From positions 2,356,001 to 2,420,000 of the forward strand of contig JAWKLJ010000001.1 of NCBI GenBank assembly GCA_041392805.1: a stretch of DNA of 64,000 bases, read 5' to 3'. This document shows, one piece after another, positions 1 through 8,646 of the stretch (position 1 is the stretch's first letter; each line of letters opens with the position of its first letter). Source of the stretch: Saprospiraceae bacterium (lineage in GTDB: Bacteria > Bacteroidota > Bacteroidia > Chitinophagales > Saprospiraceae). The notes beneath the pieces were generated by a model. That model was not told the DNA's origin. It did no database searches and saw nothing but the letters and a program-made list of their open reading frames with translations. The position numbers and the translations under genes are program-made.

Positions 1-238
1 TATAGCCGTGATTTGCCATTTTGCTTACCTTGAATTCATTGTTGGGGCTTGGCTGAACATCCGGTTCCGTTTCGCCAGGAAAACCACAATCCAACCAACC
101 GGAAGGGGCACTACTAACCCTTGGATAATCTTCAAAGGATGGATTTTTCAACTTAATGGTTCCTTCTACCTGCCCCTGTAAACTGGAAAAAGTATAACAA
201 ATAGCTAAGAACGAAAGGGTGAATAGTCTCCTCTTCAT
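1..238 (-). CDS. Secreted NPSFE-type protein, 5' part only
   Basis: The first 79 codons of a gene that runs off the left edge. It begins MKRRLFTLSFLAICYTF, a clear signal peptide ending near LQGQ. The mature part starts with KLKNPSFEDYP, followed by PSGWLDCGFPGETEPDVQP. This N-terminal pattern (NPSFE, then P-x-GW-x-x-CG and a D-V/I-QP stretch) is known from large secreted Bacteroidota proteins that usually end in a gliding-motility/type IX sorting domain. That C-terminus lies outside the window, so the export route is inference. The likely role is a cell-surface or secreted structural/binding protein. The start is the ATG at 236-238, the only one giving a signal peptide. Confidence 0.65.
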   Translation of the reverse strand, partial: MKRRLFTLSFLAICYTFSSLQGQVEGTIKLKNPSFEDYPRVSSAPSGWLDCGFPGETEPDVQPSPNNEFKVSKMANHGY

Positions 239-383
239 AAAACACTGCATTTACACTACTAACGGTTATAGTATGTCTAATTGTTTTACCAATTTAGAAA
301 ATATTTTGAATTATCAAGGGTAATAGGCTGCTAAGGTGGAAATTTTAGGACAAAATTAACAAAATACTTGGCTTGGGCAACAA

Positions 384-1043
384 CTATCCCTGAATCTCCA
401 TCAATTCCAGCGGAATGGTATTTTCGGCATTTAACAATGCCTGAGTGGGAGGAAGCAAGGCTACGTCGTCGTCTTGAGGCCATCCCATTACCAATTGAGA
501 CCGGTCTGTGTAGCTAATTGCTAGCGAAAGGTCCTGTGGAGAGTTCATAGGCTGGTTAAACTTTTGCAAGCTTGATTCTAAGAAAGGCAAATCTTGGTTG
601 GAGCTATCCTCTGGGGTCTGTCCTTTATCCAGGAATACGGTATCGATATGATCCAGGAAAAACGCTGGAGCAGAGGTAGCGGGGGATGTATCTGAAAGGT
701 TTTGTGGAACACCAGACATATATAGCAGGATAAAAGCTAAACTAGCCAAGGACACCTGCCAGACAGGCACCTGCCATTGGAACCATTTTATCCCGTTTTT
801 GGGGCTGGAGCTTGCCTTTTTCAGGCGCATTTGCTGCAATAAGTGATCCTTAATGCCCGGGGAGAGCGCAGGAGTATACTGGTGCATTTCTTTGCTCACA
901 AGAATCAAACAGCGGTATTTCTCATAGGTCTCCTGGTCCATTTCAGCAAGGACATTCTCTCTCTCCTTTGGGCTGAGTGCTTCCCAGTTTTTGGTCACCA
1001 AAAGCGCCTCCACGCGACGGGTATAACTATATGGCTGTTTCAT
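384..1043 (-). CDS. Single-pass membrane protein, probable anti-sigma factor
   Basis: 219 residues with no family I can name. The N-terminal ~75 residues are charged and helical. One hydrophobic segment at about residues 91-109 is followed by a ~110-residue acidic, probably periplasmic tail rich in Asp, Ser and Pro. It begins 22 bp after the stop of an ECF sigma gene on the same strand, so the two are probably co-transcribed. A cytoplasmic N-terminus, a single membrane span and a position directly downstream of an ECF sigma gene are the usual arrangement of membrane anti-sigma factors. No zinc-binding HxxxCxxC motif is visible, so it is not a ZAS-type anti-sigma. The function is inferred from context. 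Confidence 0.6.
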   Translation of the reverse strand: MKQPYSYTRRVEALLVTKNWEALSPKERENVLAEMDQETYEKYRCLILVSKEMHQYTPALSPGIKDHLLQQMRLKKASSSPKNGIKWFQWQVPVWQVSLASLAFILLYMSGVPQNLSDTSPATSAPAFFLDHIDTVFLDKGQTPEDSSNQDLPFLESSLQKFNQPMNSPQDLSLAISYTDRSQLVMGWPQDDDVALLPPTQALLNAENTIPLELMEIQG

Positions 1044-1064
1044 CCTTTTCTTTTTGGTTCTTTT

Positions 1065-1646
1065 TTAATAATTCTCAGGTTTAAAAACCTGCAAGGCTTT
1101 GGCCAATTTTTTCAAAGCATAATACAAACGCGACTTTACGGTGCCCTCCGGACAGTCTAATATGTCACTTATCTCCTTGATACTTTTATCTTCCAGGTAA
1201 CGCAAAACAAAACACTGCCGATGTTCTTCCGACAATTGGAGGAGCGCCGCATTTAATTCCTGCTTGAAATACTTCCGATCACTACATTCAAAGATGGTAC
1301 TGGCTTCAGAAGACAAATCTAATGGCAAGTCCGCGGTTAGCTCGGGTTGTCGGGAATGGCGTCTATACTCATTTTTCACCATATTGGCAGCTACCTGATA
1401 AAGCCAACTGGAAAAATGTCGATTGGTATCATACAAATGTGGCTTATTGACTATTTTCAGAAACAACTCCTGGGTAAAATCCTCTGCTTTTTGTTGCTCC
1501 TGCCACAACATTCGATAAAAGTAGCGGTGCATTTTTTCCGCATATCGATCATACAACACGGCAAAGGCACGCTCATTGCCCTCGGCAATCAAGCACATTA
1601 GCCTTTCATCAGAATGGCTTTGGTATGAGGAGCGAAATCTTAGCAT
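1065..1646 (-). CDS. RNA polymerase ECF sigma factor (first pair)
   Basis: 193 residues with the two conserved parts of ECF sigma factors. Region 2 (about residues 20-95) includes AFAVLYDRYAEKMHRYFYR, the DFTQELFLKI segment and the -10-recognition helix SSWLYQVAANMVKNEYRR. Region 4 (about 130-185) includes LSEEHRQCFVLRYLEDKSIKE and the helix-turn-helix CPEGTVKSRLYYALKKL. It directs RNA polymerase to alternative promoters. The gene directly downstream encodes a membrane protein that probably restrains it. The start ATG at 1646 gives a short N-terminal extension; ATG codons slightly downstream are possible. I see no TAnnTTTG box immediately upstream. The target genes are unknown. Confidence 0.92.
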   Translation of the reverse strand: MLRFRSSYQSHSDERLMCLIAEGNERAFAVLYDRYAEKMHRYFYRMLWQEQQKAEDFTQELFLKIVNKPHLYDTNRHFSSWLYQVAANMVKNEYRRHSRQPELTADLPLDLSSEASTIFECSDRKYFKQELNAALLQLSEEHRQCFVLRYLEDKSIKEISDILDCPEGTVKSRLYYALKKLAKALQVFKPENY

Positions 1647-1768
1647 ATGCTATACAACAGGCAGCCTTTTGTTGTTTTTGATAGGTTGTTCCATCTTTCA
1701 CTTGCGCCACTTAGGCACGCTGTCTTTGACATTTATACACCTTATTTTGTCTGGGGTTCAATCTACTT

Positions 1769-2893
1769 TTATTTTTTTTGAAGTGTATCTTGAAACGGAA
1801 TAGTATCCTTTGTTATATCTATCGAGTCATTTGGCTCTTTGGTGGGTTTATCAAGTGGGCCAAGACTTTTGTTTCCAGTGTTTTCATCCCCTTTGAAAAA
1901 GGAAGGCATTAATACATAGGAAAGACTGGCAACCAGCATTAAGCTCAATAAGGTGGATAAGGTTCGGCTACTGCTTTTGCGTCGAGGCTGAGGGAGGGGG
2001 AGATTGGGCTGGGGGATAGGAGCAACAGATTGCTCCACTTTGTTCGTAACTGGCGTTCTTTTCGGGAAGGCTGCCTCCTTCTCGCTGGCCTGAATAAACC
2101 GGTCAATGACCTCCGCTTGGGGGCTAAGGCCCTCCTGGGCGTCACCATACATAAAGGCATAACCCGTTGGTTTGAATTGCTGAATGCTGCTATCCATTGC
2201 TGCATTGGCCGTCACAATTTGGACTTCTTCTTCCCAGACAATTTCGCGGGCGCGCTCCTTCCCCTGTATTACTTCCAGCACAGCAACCTTTATCAAAAGC
2301 GGGAAAGTCCCCTCTCGAAGCGGTGTGACATAATAAATCCATTCGGTATAGGCACCTTCTTCCAGAAATTGCTCAGCTCTTGAGATCGTGCGAATGGCAA
2401 AAGAAGGCTGGCTATTCGGATCAAGGATTTCAGCTTGCATGACAGCAGCCACCCTGACTGTTTTGAGCACTACAGAAGCCTCAAGCTCTATATTTTCAAT
2501 AATAACGTCTTCATCAAAAGCTAGTCGAACGACACACCTGGCCTCTTCTGCCAGCCTCATCTGATCGGGGATATTGTACAACAGACTGCCTTGCCGCCCC
2601 TGTTTGACTGCCGCAGTTGCCGCCGCAAAATCAGTAATTTCCAGGGATTGAATGAAGCTGATCAGTTCCTCTCTGATCTGATTATAGCGAAGATTAAGGT
2701 CTTCTTGACTAATAATGCCCTTGATTTTTGCTTTATTGACTTCTTTCAACTGGGATTCCAATTGGATCAGATCGCCTATTCGGGCAGTATAAGGCGGCAA
2801 CTGTGCTTTCAGGGCCACCAAAGCCTCTCCAAGGCCCTTGGGAACAATCCCCAGGAGATTTTGTTTCAATATCGTTAATACTTCTGCCGTCAT
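1769..2893 (-). CDS. EAD11-like effector-associated domain membrane protein
   Basis: 374 residues. Residues ~1-90 read as an effector-associated domain of the EAD11 type: a helical bundle with a basic middle, KAKIKGIISQEDLNLRYNQI, then REELISFIQSL. EADs are small homotypic adaptor domains in bacterial conflict and signalling systems. Residues ~105-245 form a beta-rich domain I cannot name, with conserved-looking RCVVRLAFDED, SRAEQFLEEGAYTEWIYYVTP and GKERAREIVWEEEV. A proline-rich linker follows, then a transmembrane segment at about 311-330 and a short charged tail. A second EAD-like protein lies at 58365-59456, so the two may pair through their EADs. The start at 2893 is supported by a promoter box at 2934-2941. 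Function unknown; an adaptor role is inferred. Confidence 0.6.
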   Translation of the reverse strand: MTAEVLTILKQNLLGIVPKGLGEALVALKAQLPPYTARIGDLIQLESQLKEVNKAKIKGIISQEDLNLRYNQIREELISFIQSLEITDFAAATAAVKQGRQGSLLYNIPDQMRLAEEARCVVRLAFDEDVIIENIELEASVVLKTVRVAAVMQAEILDPNSQPSFAIRTISRAEQFLEEGAYTEWIYYVTPLREGTFPLLIKVAVLEVIQGKERAREIVWEEEVQIVTANAAMDSSIQQFKPTGYAFMYGDAQEGLSPQAEVIDRFIQASEKEAAFPKRTPVTNKVEQSVAPIPQPNLPLPQPRRKSSSRTLSTLLSLMLVASLSYVLMPSFFKGDENTGNKSLGPLDKPTKEPNDSIDITKDTIPFQDTLQKK

Positions 2894-2933
2894 AATGGGG
2901 CCCTTGCTAATAGGTTATTTTCTCAAATATAAC

Positions 2934-2941
2934 CCTTTTGT
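2934..2941 (-). promoter_or_regulatory. Bacteroidota -7 box upstream of the EAD protein
   Basis: Reads TATATTTG on the minus strand, matching TAnnTTTG. It lies about 40 bp before the ATG at 2893. No well-spaced -33 TTTG element is obvious. Confidence 0.5.
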
Positions 2942-3115
2942 TACAATATTTAGTATGCTGGTTACGAACAAAGAAGTACTTTTGTGCCGCTTAAGGGCAT
3001 GCTAGTACAGGTAAAAAAGAATAAGCCCAAATGTCGCAACAATTGTTTGGCAAATGAAGTTGATATTACCATACTGCACAGCTTAAAATAGGCAACTTAG
3101 GAATAAAAAAACGAG

Positions 3116-3123
3116 TATATTTG
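3116..3123 (+). promoter_or_regulatory. -7 box of lepA, implying a leaderless transcript
   Basis: TATATTTG matches TAnnTTTG. The box ends 6 bp before the lepA ATG at 3130, so transcription would begin at or next to the start codon. It also overlaps the in-frame TTG at 3121, which argues against that upstream start. Confidence 0.6.
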
Positions 3124-3129
3124 CGGTCT

Positions 3130-4920
3130 ATGAAGAATATCAGGAATTTTTGTGTCATTGCGCATATTGATCATGGGAAGAGTACCTTGTCTGATCGGTT
3201 ATTGGAATTTACCAATACCATCTCGGAAAGGGATATGCAAGCGCAGGCATTAGATGATATGGATATTGAGCGGGAACGTGGTATCACCATTAAAAGTCAC
3301 GCTATCCAAATGTATTACAAACATACAGATGGACAGGATTATACATTCAATCTAATTGATACCCCCGGCCATGTTGATTTCTCTTATGAGGTCTCGCGGT
3401 CCATTGCCGCTTGCGAAGGAGCCTTACTCCTTGTAGATGCCTCCCAAGGCATTCAGGCACAGACCATCTCCAATCTTTACCTTGCGATTGAACACGACCT
3501 GGAAATTATCCCTATCCTGAATAAAGTGGATATGGAAAGTGCCATGATAGATGAGGTATCTGATCAAATTATTGACCTCATCGGGTGCGATGTGGAAGAT
3601 ATTCTGCTCGCCAGTGGAAAAACAGGACAAGGGGTAACCGAAATACTGGCTGCGGTGGTAAACCGTATTCCCGCACCTAAAGGAGACCCCAATGCTCCCC
3701 TTCAGGCGCTGATTTTTGATTCTGTTTTTAACTCTTTCCGAGGCGTTATTGCTTATTTCCGAATTATCAATGGAACCATGCGCAAGGGCGATAAGGTTCA
3801 ATTTGTAAACACGGGAAAAGAATATGTGGCAGACGAGATTGGCATCTTACAGATGAGCCAGGTTCCTAAAAAGGAGCTAAGTGCAGGAAATGTAGGCTAT
3901 ATTATTACTGGTATCAAGATTTCTAAGGAGATTAAAGTCGGAGATACCATAACACAAGCGGATAGACCTTGCGAGGAAGCTATTCAGGGTTTTGAAGACG
4001 TCAAACCCATGGTATTTGCGGGTATTTTCCCAGTCGACAATGATGATTTTGAAGACCTCCGGGATAGTCTGGAAAAACTACAGCTCAACGATGCTTCGCT
4101 GGTATTTGAACCCGAAACGTCCGTCGCCCTTGGATTTGGTTTCCGCTGCGGTTTTTTGGGTATGCTCCATTTAGAAATTATTCAGGAACGGCTGGAACGA
4201 GAGTATGATCAAAATGTCATTACGACCATTCCCAATGTTTCTTATGTCGCTTATACTAAAAAAGGTGTCGAAATTCCCATTCGCACACCAGGAGAACTGC
4301 CTGACATTACCGTCATCGATCGCGTAGAAGAACCCTATATCTCGGCTCAGATTATTACCAAGCCTGAGTATGTTGGTTCTATCATGACCCTGTGTATGGA
4401 GAAAAGGGGAATCCTCGCCAAACAGGATTACCTGACCCAAGACCGGATTGAGCTCACCTTCGAATTGCCCCTGGCTGAAATCGTCTTCGATTTTTATGAT
4501 CGCCTGAAATCCATTTCTAGAGGTTATGCTTCTTTTGATTACCAGGCCGACAACTACCGCCCATCGGATTTGGTTAAACTCGACATACGGCTAAATGGTG
4601 AACCAGTGGATGCACTATCAGCTTTGGTGCACCGGGATAAGGCCGAGGCTTTCGGTAGAAAAATATGCAAACGCCTCAAGGATTTGCTTCCTCGTCAACA
4701 GTTTATGATTGCGATACAAGCAGCCATTGGTGCAAAAATTATCGCGCGGGAAACTATTTCTGCTGTGCGTAAAGATGTTACCGCCAAATGTTATGGCGGT
4801 GACATTACCCGTAAACGTAAGCTTTTGGAGAAGCAGAAAAAAGGTAAAAAGAAGATGCGACAGATTGGCAATGTAGAGGTACCCCAAAAGGCATTCCTCG
4901 ACGTGCTCAAGTTGGACTAA
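3130..4920 (+). CDS. lepA: Elongation factor 4 (LepA), ribosome-associated GTPase
   Basis: 596 residues, the normal length. The GTPase domain opens with MKNIRNFCVIAHIDHGKST (G1 P-loop), then RERGITIKSH (G2), DTPGHVDF (G3), NKVDM (G4) and the EF-G-like domains. It ends with the LepA-specific C-terminal domain, including RQQFMIAIQAAIGAKIIARE and a basic tail GGDITRKRKLLEKQKKGKKK. LepA is a GTPase that acts on the ribosome during elongation or in biogenesis of the small subunit. The ATG at 3130 is preferred over the in-frame TTG at 3121, because family members begin MKNIRNF and the TTG lies in the promoter box. It stands alone; the next gene is convergent. Confidence 0.97.
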   Translation: MKNIRNFCVIAHIDHGKSTLSDRLLEFTNTISERDMQAQALDDMDIERERGITIKSHAIQMYYKHTDGQDYTFNLIDTPGHVDFSYEVSRSIAACEGALLLVDASQGIQAQTISNLYLAIEHDLEIIPILNKVDMESAMIDEVSDQIIDLIGCDVEDILLASGKTGQGVTEILAAVVNRIPAPKGDPNAPLQALIFDSVFNSFRGVIAYFRIINGTMRKGDKVQFVNTGKEYVADEIGILQMSQVPKKELSAGNVGYIITGIKISKEIKVGDTITQADRPCEEAIQGFEDVKPMVFAGIFPVDNDDFEDLRDSLEKLQLNDASLVFEPETSVALGFGFRCGFLGMLHLEIIQERLEREYDQNVITTIPNVSYVAYTKKGVEIPIRTPGELPDITVIDRVEEPYISAQIITKPEYVGSIMTLCMEKRGILAKQDYLTQDRIELTFELPLAEIVFDFYDRLKSISRGYASFDYQADNYRPSDLVKLDIRLNGEPVDALSALVHRDKAEAFGRKICKRLKDLLPRQQFMIAIQAAIGAKIIARETISAVRKDVTAKCYGGDITRKRKLLEKQKKGKKKMRQIGNVEVPQKAFLDVLKLD

Positions 4921-4950
4921 TACGTGCTCCTGCCATTCAAGGAGGATCGA

Positions 4951-5436
4951 TCACACCTCCTCCTTGAGTTGCAATGCAATAGAAGGCTCATGCCGCACCG
5001 GAAAATTCACTGAATTAGCGATAAAACACAACTGATGGGCTCGTTCATGCAATTGATAAGCATTTTCCAAACATTCCGCTTCCAGAATCAGGATTTTCGG
5101 CTTCAGCACTACTGTTTTGAAACGGCCACCCCCATTTGCTGTTTCCTCCATTTCCCCCCAGGCATCGTCTTCATAACTCACGACCGTAATGCTGGCATCT
5201 GCGCATAAATGCAAATACCATAACATATGGCAGGCCGAAACAGCTGCCACTAATTGCTCTTCCGGGTTATACCTCGTCGCATCCCCTCTAAAAACAGGGT
5301 CAGCAGAACCAAGTATAATTGGCTTGCCCGAAGCTCGAATCAAATGATCTCTTGAGTATGCCCTATAACCCTTTGTTCCTTCTCCTAGATTACCCGTCCA
5401 GGTAACCGTCAACTGATAGGTATGAGACTTTGCCAT
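4951..5436 (-). CDS. OsmC-family protein (organic peroxide/thiol type)
   Basis: 161 residues from ATG 5436. The fold is typical of OsmC/Ohr relatives: an N-terminal beta-region (HTYQLTVTWTGNLGEGTKGY), the PEEQLVAAVSACHMLWYLHLCADA helix carrying the conserved Cys, and a C-terminal segment ending in a VRHEPSIAL-like strand. OsmC proteins use cysteines to reduce organic hydroperoxides. This one is closer to the YhfA-like general branch than to Ohr, since only the Cys in SACHMLW sits where a catalytic residue is expected (C in LHLCAD is a possible partner). A TACCTTTG box at 5453-5460 places the transcript start just before 5436, so the longer reading to 5505 is unlikely. It converges on lepA with a 30-bp gap. 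Confidence 0.85.
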   Translation of the reverse strand: MAKSHTYQLTVTWTGNLGEGTKGYRAYSRDHLIRASGKPIILGSADPVFRGDATRYNPEEQLVAAVSACHMLWYLHLCADASITVVSYEDDAWGEMEETANGGGRFKTVVLKPKILILEAECLENAYQLHERAHQLCFIANSVNFPVRHEPSIALQLKEEV

Positions 5437-5452
5437 ATGCATGCTTTTGACG

Positions 5453-5460
5453 CAAAGGTA
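5453..5460 (-). promoter_or_regulatory. -7 box that fixes the OsmC-like gene start
   Basis: TACCTTTG on the minus strand is a match to TAnnTTTG. The ATG at 5436 follows 17 bp later, while the more distal in-frame start at 5505 would lie upstream of the promoter. Confidence 0.6.
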
Positions 5461-6368
5461 GTTATCCTCATGCGACAATCCAAGCAAAGCAATCGCCCTA
5501 CACATCCAGTGTGCTTATTGTTGTAAACATAAACCCCAATCAATCGGATAGCCTATGGCACAAACATTTGCTTGCAAATACTGAATTCAATCAGCTGATT
5601 TGCCTAAAATAAATAACGAAATTGGGTTAGTTAGTAGCTCGTGTAAGTACTTCTACCGAACTGGGTACGCTACACGATGACAACTTGTTGCTATTGTGGT
5701 GAGCTGATAGATGCTCTCCCATAGTATGGATTATAACCGCTTAGTGGGTGTTAAGTGCTGTATTAACTGAGGTTGGGGTGTAAAGTAAACAGAAGGTTTT
5801 GAGGAGATAAGGGTTTGTGTGATTGTGCTAGAAGTATTTACTTCTACCACGTGGCGCGGTGTAATTTGCCATAAGAATTAGCCCTCCACCGACAACAAAG
5901 GCTCCTAAAGTAATGTAAAGGATCAACATAACCTGCTGTGCTTTTGTGAGTAAATAATAAATGATAGAAGATTTGTATATGTTCATGAGGGCATTGCTAA
6001 ATTGAAAAAAAATCCTAGAGTATCCTAAAATTTTCATGATAATTTTCCGATATTTTTTTTCTCCTAGCACATAGCACACTGCACACTTGGGTTTAAGCCC
6101 TGGTACACACGCTATTACGGGAATTAAAGGGATATATCCTAACATTAGACAAAAATTGACAGATTGAAGTTAAAAAGCAGAAGTGCTACGCTTTGGAATG
6201 CCAAAATATTCGCCTTGCAACTTTCTCTTTTCTTTTTATGCTTCCTTATTGTCCAATCCAGGTTGATATCAGTATGGGATAAGTAGATATTATTGTTGCG
6301 ACATATATCAATAATAACTAAATTAAGTTGTGATTTATTACTAAGCAGCAAAAAAAAAATACTTTTTT
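5461..6368. other. Long intergenic region, mostly without recognisable genes
   Basis: About 900 bp of AT-rich sequence. Weak reading frames on the minus strand (6145-6351 and the long form of 5828-6145) have unlikely composition and no family resemblance. The only candidate gene is a 33-codon membrane peptide, listed separately. I see no tRNA, strong hairpin or clear promoter here. Confidence 0.4.
5828..5929 (-). CDS. Possible 33-residue single-pass membrane peptide
   Basis: Reads MLILYITLGAFVVGGGLILM, followed by ANYTAPRGRSKYF. It has one hydrophobic helix with a glycine-rich core and a basic C-terminal tail, the usual shape of small bacterial membrane proteins. The frame stays open upstream to 6145, but that extension looks non-coding. 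No TAnnTTTG box is apparent before 5929. A real product is possible but weakly supported. Confidence 0.25.
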   Translation of the reverse strand: MLILYITLGAFVVGGGLILMANYTAPRGRSKYF

Positions 6369-7151
6369 TTAAATTGGGCTGCTCGCAAAGAGGAATTCTA
6401 CGTGTGGATGGGCGCTTCCGCCGATGGGTTCGAGCGTCAGATTGAGGCTTTCTGTCTTTTCAAGAAAGGCAATAGGTTGTAGGGTTTCTTTTGCAGATTG
6501 CTTTAATAGACCCAAGTTTATCATTTCGCCTTCCACATCTGCCCAAATTTGAAATTGCTTTTCAGGATCGGGAAGGATGGGTAAGGTACTAGTGTCCAAG
6601 AAGGCCAACCGCTGGTCAGGATTCCAATAAATGGTAACGGCTGCATCTGGCGCCAATGCGCCTCCTTTGAGCTTGATTGCTTGCGTGGCAGGGTGTTGGA
6701 TAAAGGCTTGAAAACGTTTTGCTTCTTCTTCACAAACGGCTTTTGTTTGTGCCAATTCCGCCTGCATACTGCTAATATTATGACTTAAATCGTTGTTTTT
6801 AACCAATAAAATGACCACGGCCAGACTCGCAGCAATCGGCCATATCAAGGTTTTCCAGTTCATGAGACGGGATCCCTGGGTAGGTGAAGATAAGTTGGGT
6901 TCTACTTGGAGTCCGCTCACCAGGCGCTCCGAATCTAATTTATTTAAAACCTTAGACCTCAGGCGGGGCGGCGGTGTAATACCTTGCGAAAGACTATATT
7001 TTTCCAAAGCATCATGCATAACTTTGACCTCCTGCTTCAATTCGGGATATAAGCGAAGCCACTCCTCTACTTCTTCCGTCTCACTACTAGAAGTCAATCC
7101 CAGAACATATTGTTCCAATAACCCGGATGCCAGAAATTGATTTTTATCCAT
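6369..7151 (-). CDS. RskA-type anti-sigma-K factor
   Basis: 260 residues. An N-terminal anti-sigma zinc-less ASD-like helical region (ASGLLEQYVLGLTSSSETEEVEEWL) spans about residues 8-60. A transmembrane segment lies at about 100-116 (LIWPIAASLAVVILLV), then a short coiled stretch and the periplasmic RskA C-terminal domain (AVTIYWNPDQRLAFLDTSTL, then KQFQIWADVEGEMINLG). RskA proteins hold SigK-like sigma factors at the membrane and release them after regulated proteolysis. The gene starts 26 bp after the sigma factor gene on the same strand. A fasciclin protein is divergent, matching the mycobacterial SigK-RskA-MPT70/83 arrangement. Confidence 0.85.
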   Translation of the reverse strand: MDKNQFLASGLLEQYVLGLTSSSETEEVEEWLRLYPELKQEVKVMHDALEKYSLSQGITPPPRLRSKVLNKLDSERLVSGLQVEPNLSSPTQGSRLMNWKTLIWPIAASLAVVILLVKNNDLSHNISSMQAELAQTKAVCEEEAKRFQAFIQHPATQAIKLKGGALAPDAAVTIYWNPDQRLAFLDTSTLPILPDPEKQFQIWADVEGEMINLGLLKQSAKETLQPIAFLEKTESLNLTLEPIGGSAHPHVEFLFASSPI

Positions 7152-7177
7152 GACGATACACTTACAATTTTAAACGA

Positions 7178-7762
7178 CTACCCTACTTCTAAAAGAAGCA
7201 TTAAATAAGTAAACCAAATCCATACCTTGGTTTCTAAAAACAGTTTTTTCAACTCCCGCAAACCAATTTTCACCCTTGATTTAACCGTTCCAAGCGGTAT
7301 GCTCAAGTATTCTACTATCTCTTGCTGGGTATATCCCTGAAAATAGGCCAAATCAATAATCAGTCGATATTTTTCTTCCAAGCCATTTACGGCAGATTGA
7401 AGCCCAATATGCTCAGGGTGCTGCTCTACCCGCCAATCTTTATGATCATATACGGAAAAATCTACTTCCTGGATCTTTTTACCATGTCTATAAGCGGCAG
7501 ACTTAATTGTATCAATCGCCGTATTACGCGCGATATTCAACATCCAGGTAAACAACGTACCCTTGTCACTATCATACGTGGCGCCATTGCGCCAGATTTT
7601 AACAAAGGTGTCCTGAAGCACATCTTCCGCTAATGTTTCTGCTTGCACAATCTTCAGCACCACCCCATACAAGGCTGCGCCGTATTGGTCATACAGGATT
7701 TCAATCGATTTTTTATCCTGCTGCTTTAACAGCCTAATGATATCGGTGGTTTTGTCATCCAT
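7178..7762 (-). CDS. ECF sigma factor, SigK-like (second pair)
   Basis: 194 residues. Region 2 includes SIEILYDQYGAALYGVVLKI, then AEDVLQDTFVKIWRNGATYD and GTLFTWMLNIARNTAIDTIKS. Region 4 includes GLEEKYRLIIDLAYFQGYTQ and the helix-turn-helix IPLGTVKSRVKIGLRELKKL. The DxxxGTLFTWML-NIARN wording is typical of ECF factors paired with RskA. The C-terminus carries an unusual hydrophobic extension (VWIWFTYLMLLLEVG) of about 18 residues, beyond the end of most relatives. It is the first gene of a two-gene operon with its anti-sigma and is divergent from the fasciclin gene across 273 bp, which likely contains the regulated promoters. Confidence 0.92.
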   Translation of the reverse strand: MDDKTTDIIRLLKQQDKKSIEILYDQYGAALYGVVLKIVQAETLAEDVLQDTFVKIWRNGATYDSDKGTLFTWMLNIARNTAIDTIKSAAYRHGKKIQEVDFSVYDHKDWRVEQHPEHIGLQSAVNGLEEKYRLIIDLAYFQGYTQQEIVEYLSIPLGTVKSRVKIGLRELKKLFLETKVWIWFTYLMLLLEVG

Positions 7763-8035
7763 TAGCTTTCTTCTAAGATAGGTAAGTAGGGTACCTGTTT
7801 TTGCCCTTTAATATTTAAGCTGAAAGAGAAAACAAGGAATCGGCGAAAATGTTCAAGCTGCACTCCTGTCTGTTATCAAGACTTTCTTTTTGCACAAGTT
7901 TTTTTAGAATATGACCTAAAAAATCCATTAGCCGAGATCCAACGTCCATCGAGCACCGTATGTATGCCGAATTTAAATTTTAAACCCATGATTTGAGTTC
8001 CTTTTCTAAAGACTCATCTCATAAAATGTGCTTAC

Positions 8036-8617
8036 ATGAAAAAGTTAATGTTTCTTTTTGCCTCAATGGCCTTAATGATTTCCTTCAGTTGTAACAACCA
8101 GGCGCAGACCACAGCTGCCGCAAATGCTAAAACAGCAACAACCACTGCGGAAGCTAATATGAAAAACACGCCGAAAGATGTGGTTGACATTGCCATTGGT
8201 TCAGCGGATCACACCACCCTTGTTGCAGCTGTCAAAGCGGCCGGTTTGGTAGAGACCTTGAAAAGCGAAGGTCCTTTCACCATTTTCGCGCCTACCAACG
8301 CTGCTTTTGCCAGTCTACCCGAAGGAACGGTTGCTAGCCTCCTGGAACCTGCAAACAAAAGTACACTGACCAGCATTTTGACCTATCACGTCATTAGTGG
8401 TCAACTCGATGCTGCGGCAGTCGTTGATGCCATCAAAAAAGGAAATGGTATGGCGGAAGTAAAGACGATCCAGGGTGGTATACTGACCGCCATGATGAAG
8501 GACGGTGCAGTTTGGTTGAAAGACGAAAAAGGCAGTATGGCTCAGGTCACTGCGACCGACCTAAAAGGCTCAAATGGTATTATCCACGTTATCAATGGCG
8601 TCGTATTGCCTAAGTAA
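8036..8617 (+). CDS. Fasciclin-domain lipoprotein
   Basis: 193 residues. A lipoprotein signal peptide with Cys at ~19 (MISFSCNN) is followed by an Ala/Thr-rich linker to ~45 and one complete fasciclin (FAS1) domain. The domain shows the H1 motif GPFTIFAPTNAAFASLP, then LTSILTYHVISGQL and the H2 motif SNGIIHVINGVVLP. FAS1 domains mediate adhesion or act as exported surface antigens. The gene is divergent from a SigK-like/RskA pair, and in actinobacteria such sigma factors control fasciclin proteins, so it is the likely target here. A rho-independent terminator follows at 8647-8686. Confidence 0.92.
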   Translation: MKKLMFLFASMALMISFSCNNQAQTTAAANAKTATTTAEANMKNTPKDVVDIAIGSADHTTLVAAVKAAGLVETLKSEGPFTIFAPTNAAFASLPEGTVASLLEPANKSTLTSILTYHVISGQLDAAAVVDAIKKGNGMAEVKTIQGGILTAMMKDGAVWLKDEKGSMAQVTATDLKGSNGIIHVINGVVLPK

Positions 8618-8646
8618 ATGATGGGATAAAAGTTAATGTCTTGCAT

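Noticed and set aside
6145..6351. 68-codon minus frame
   Set aside because: Lys/Ile/Asn-rich random-looking translation of AT-rich DNA with no recognisable feature.
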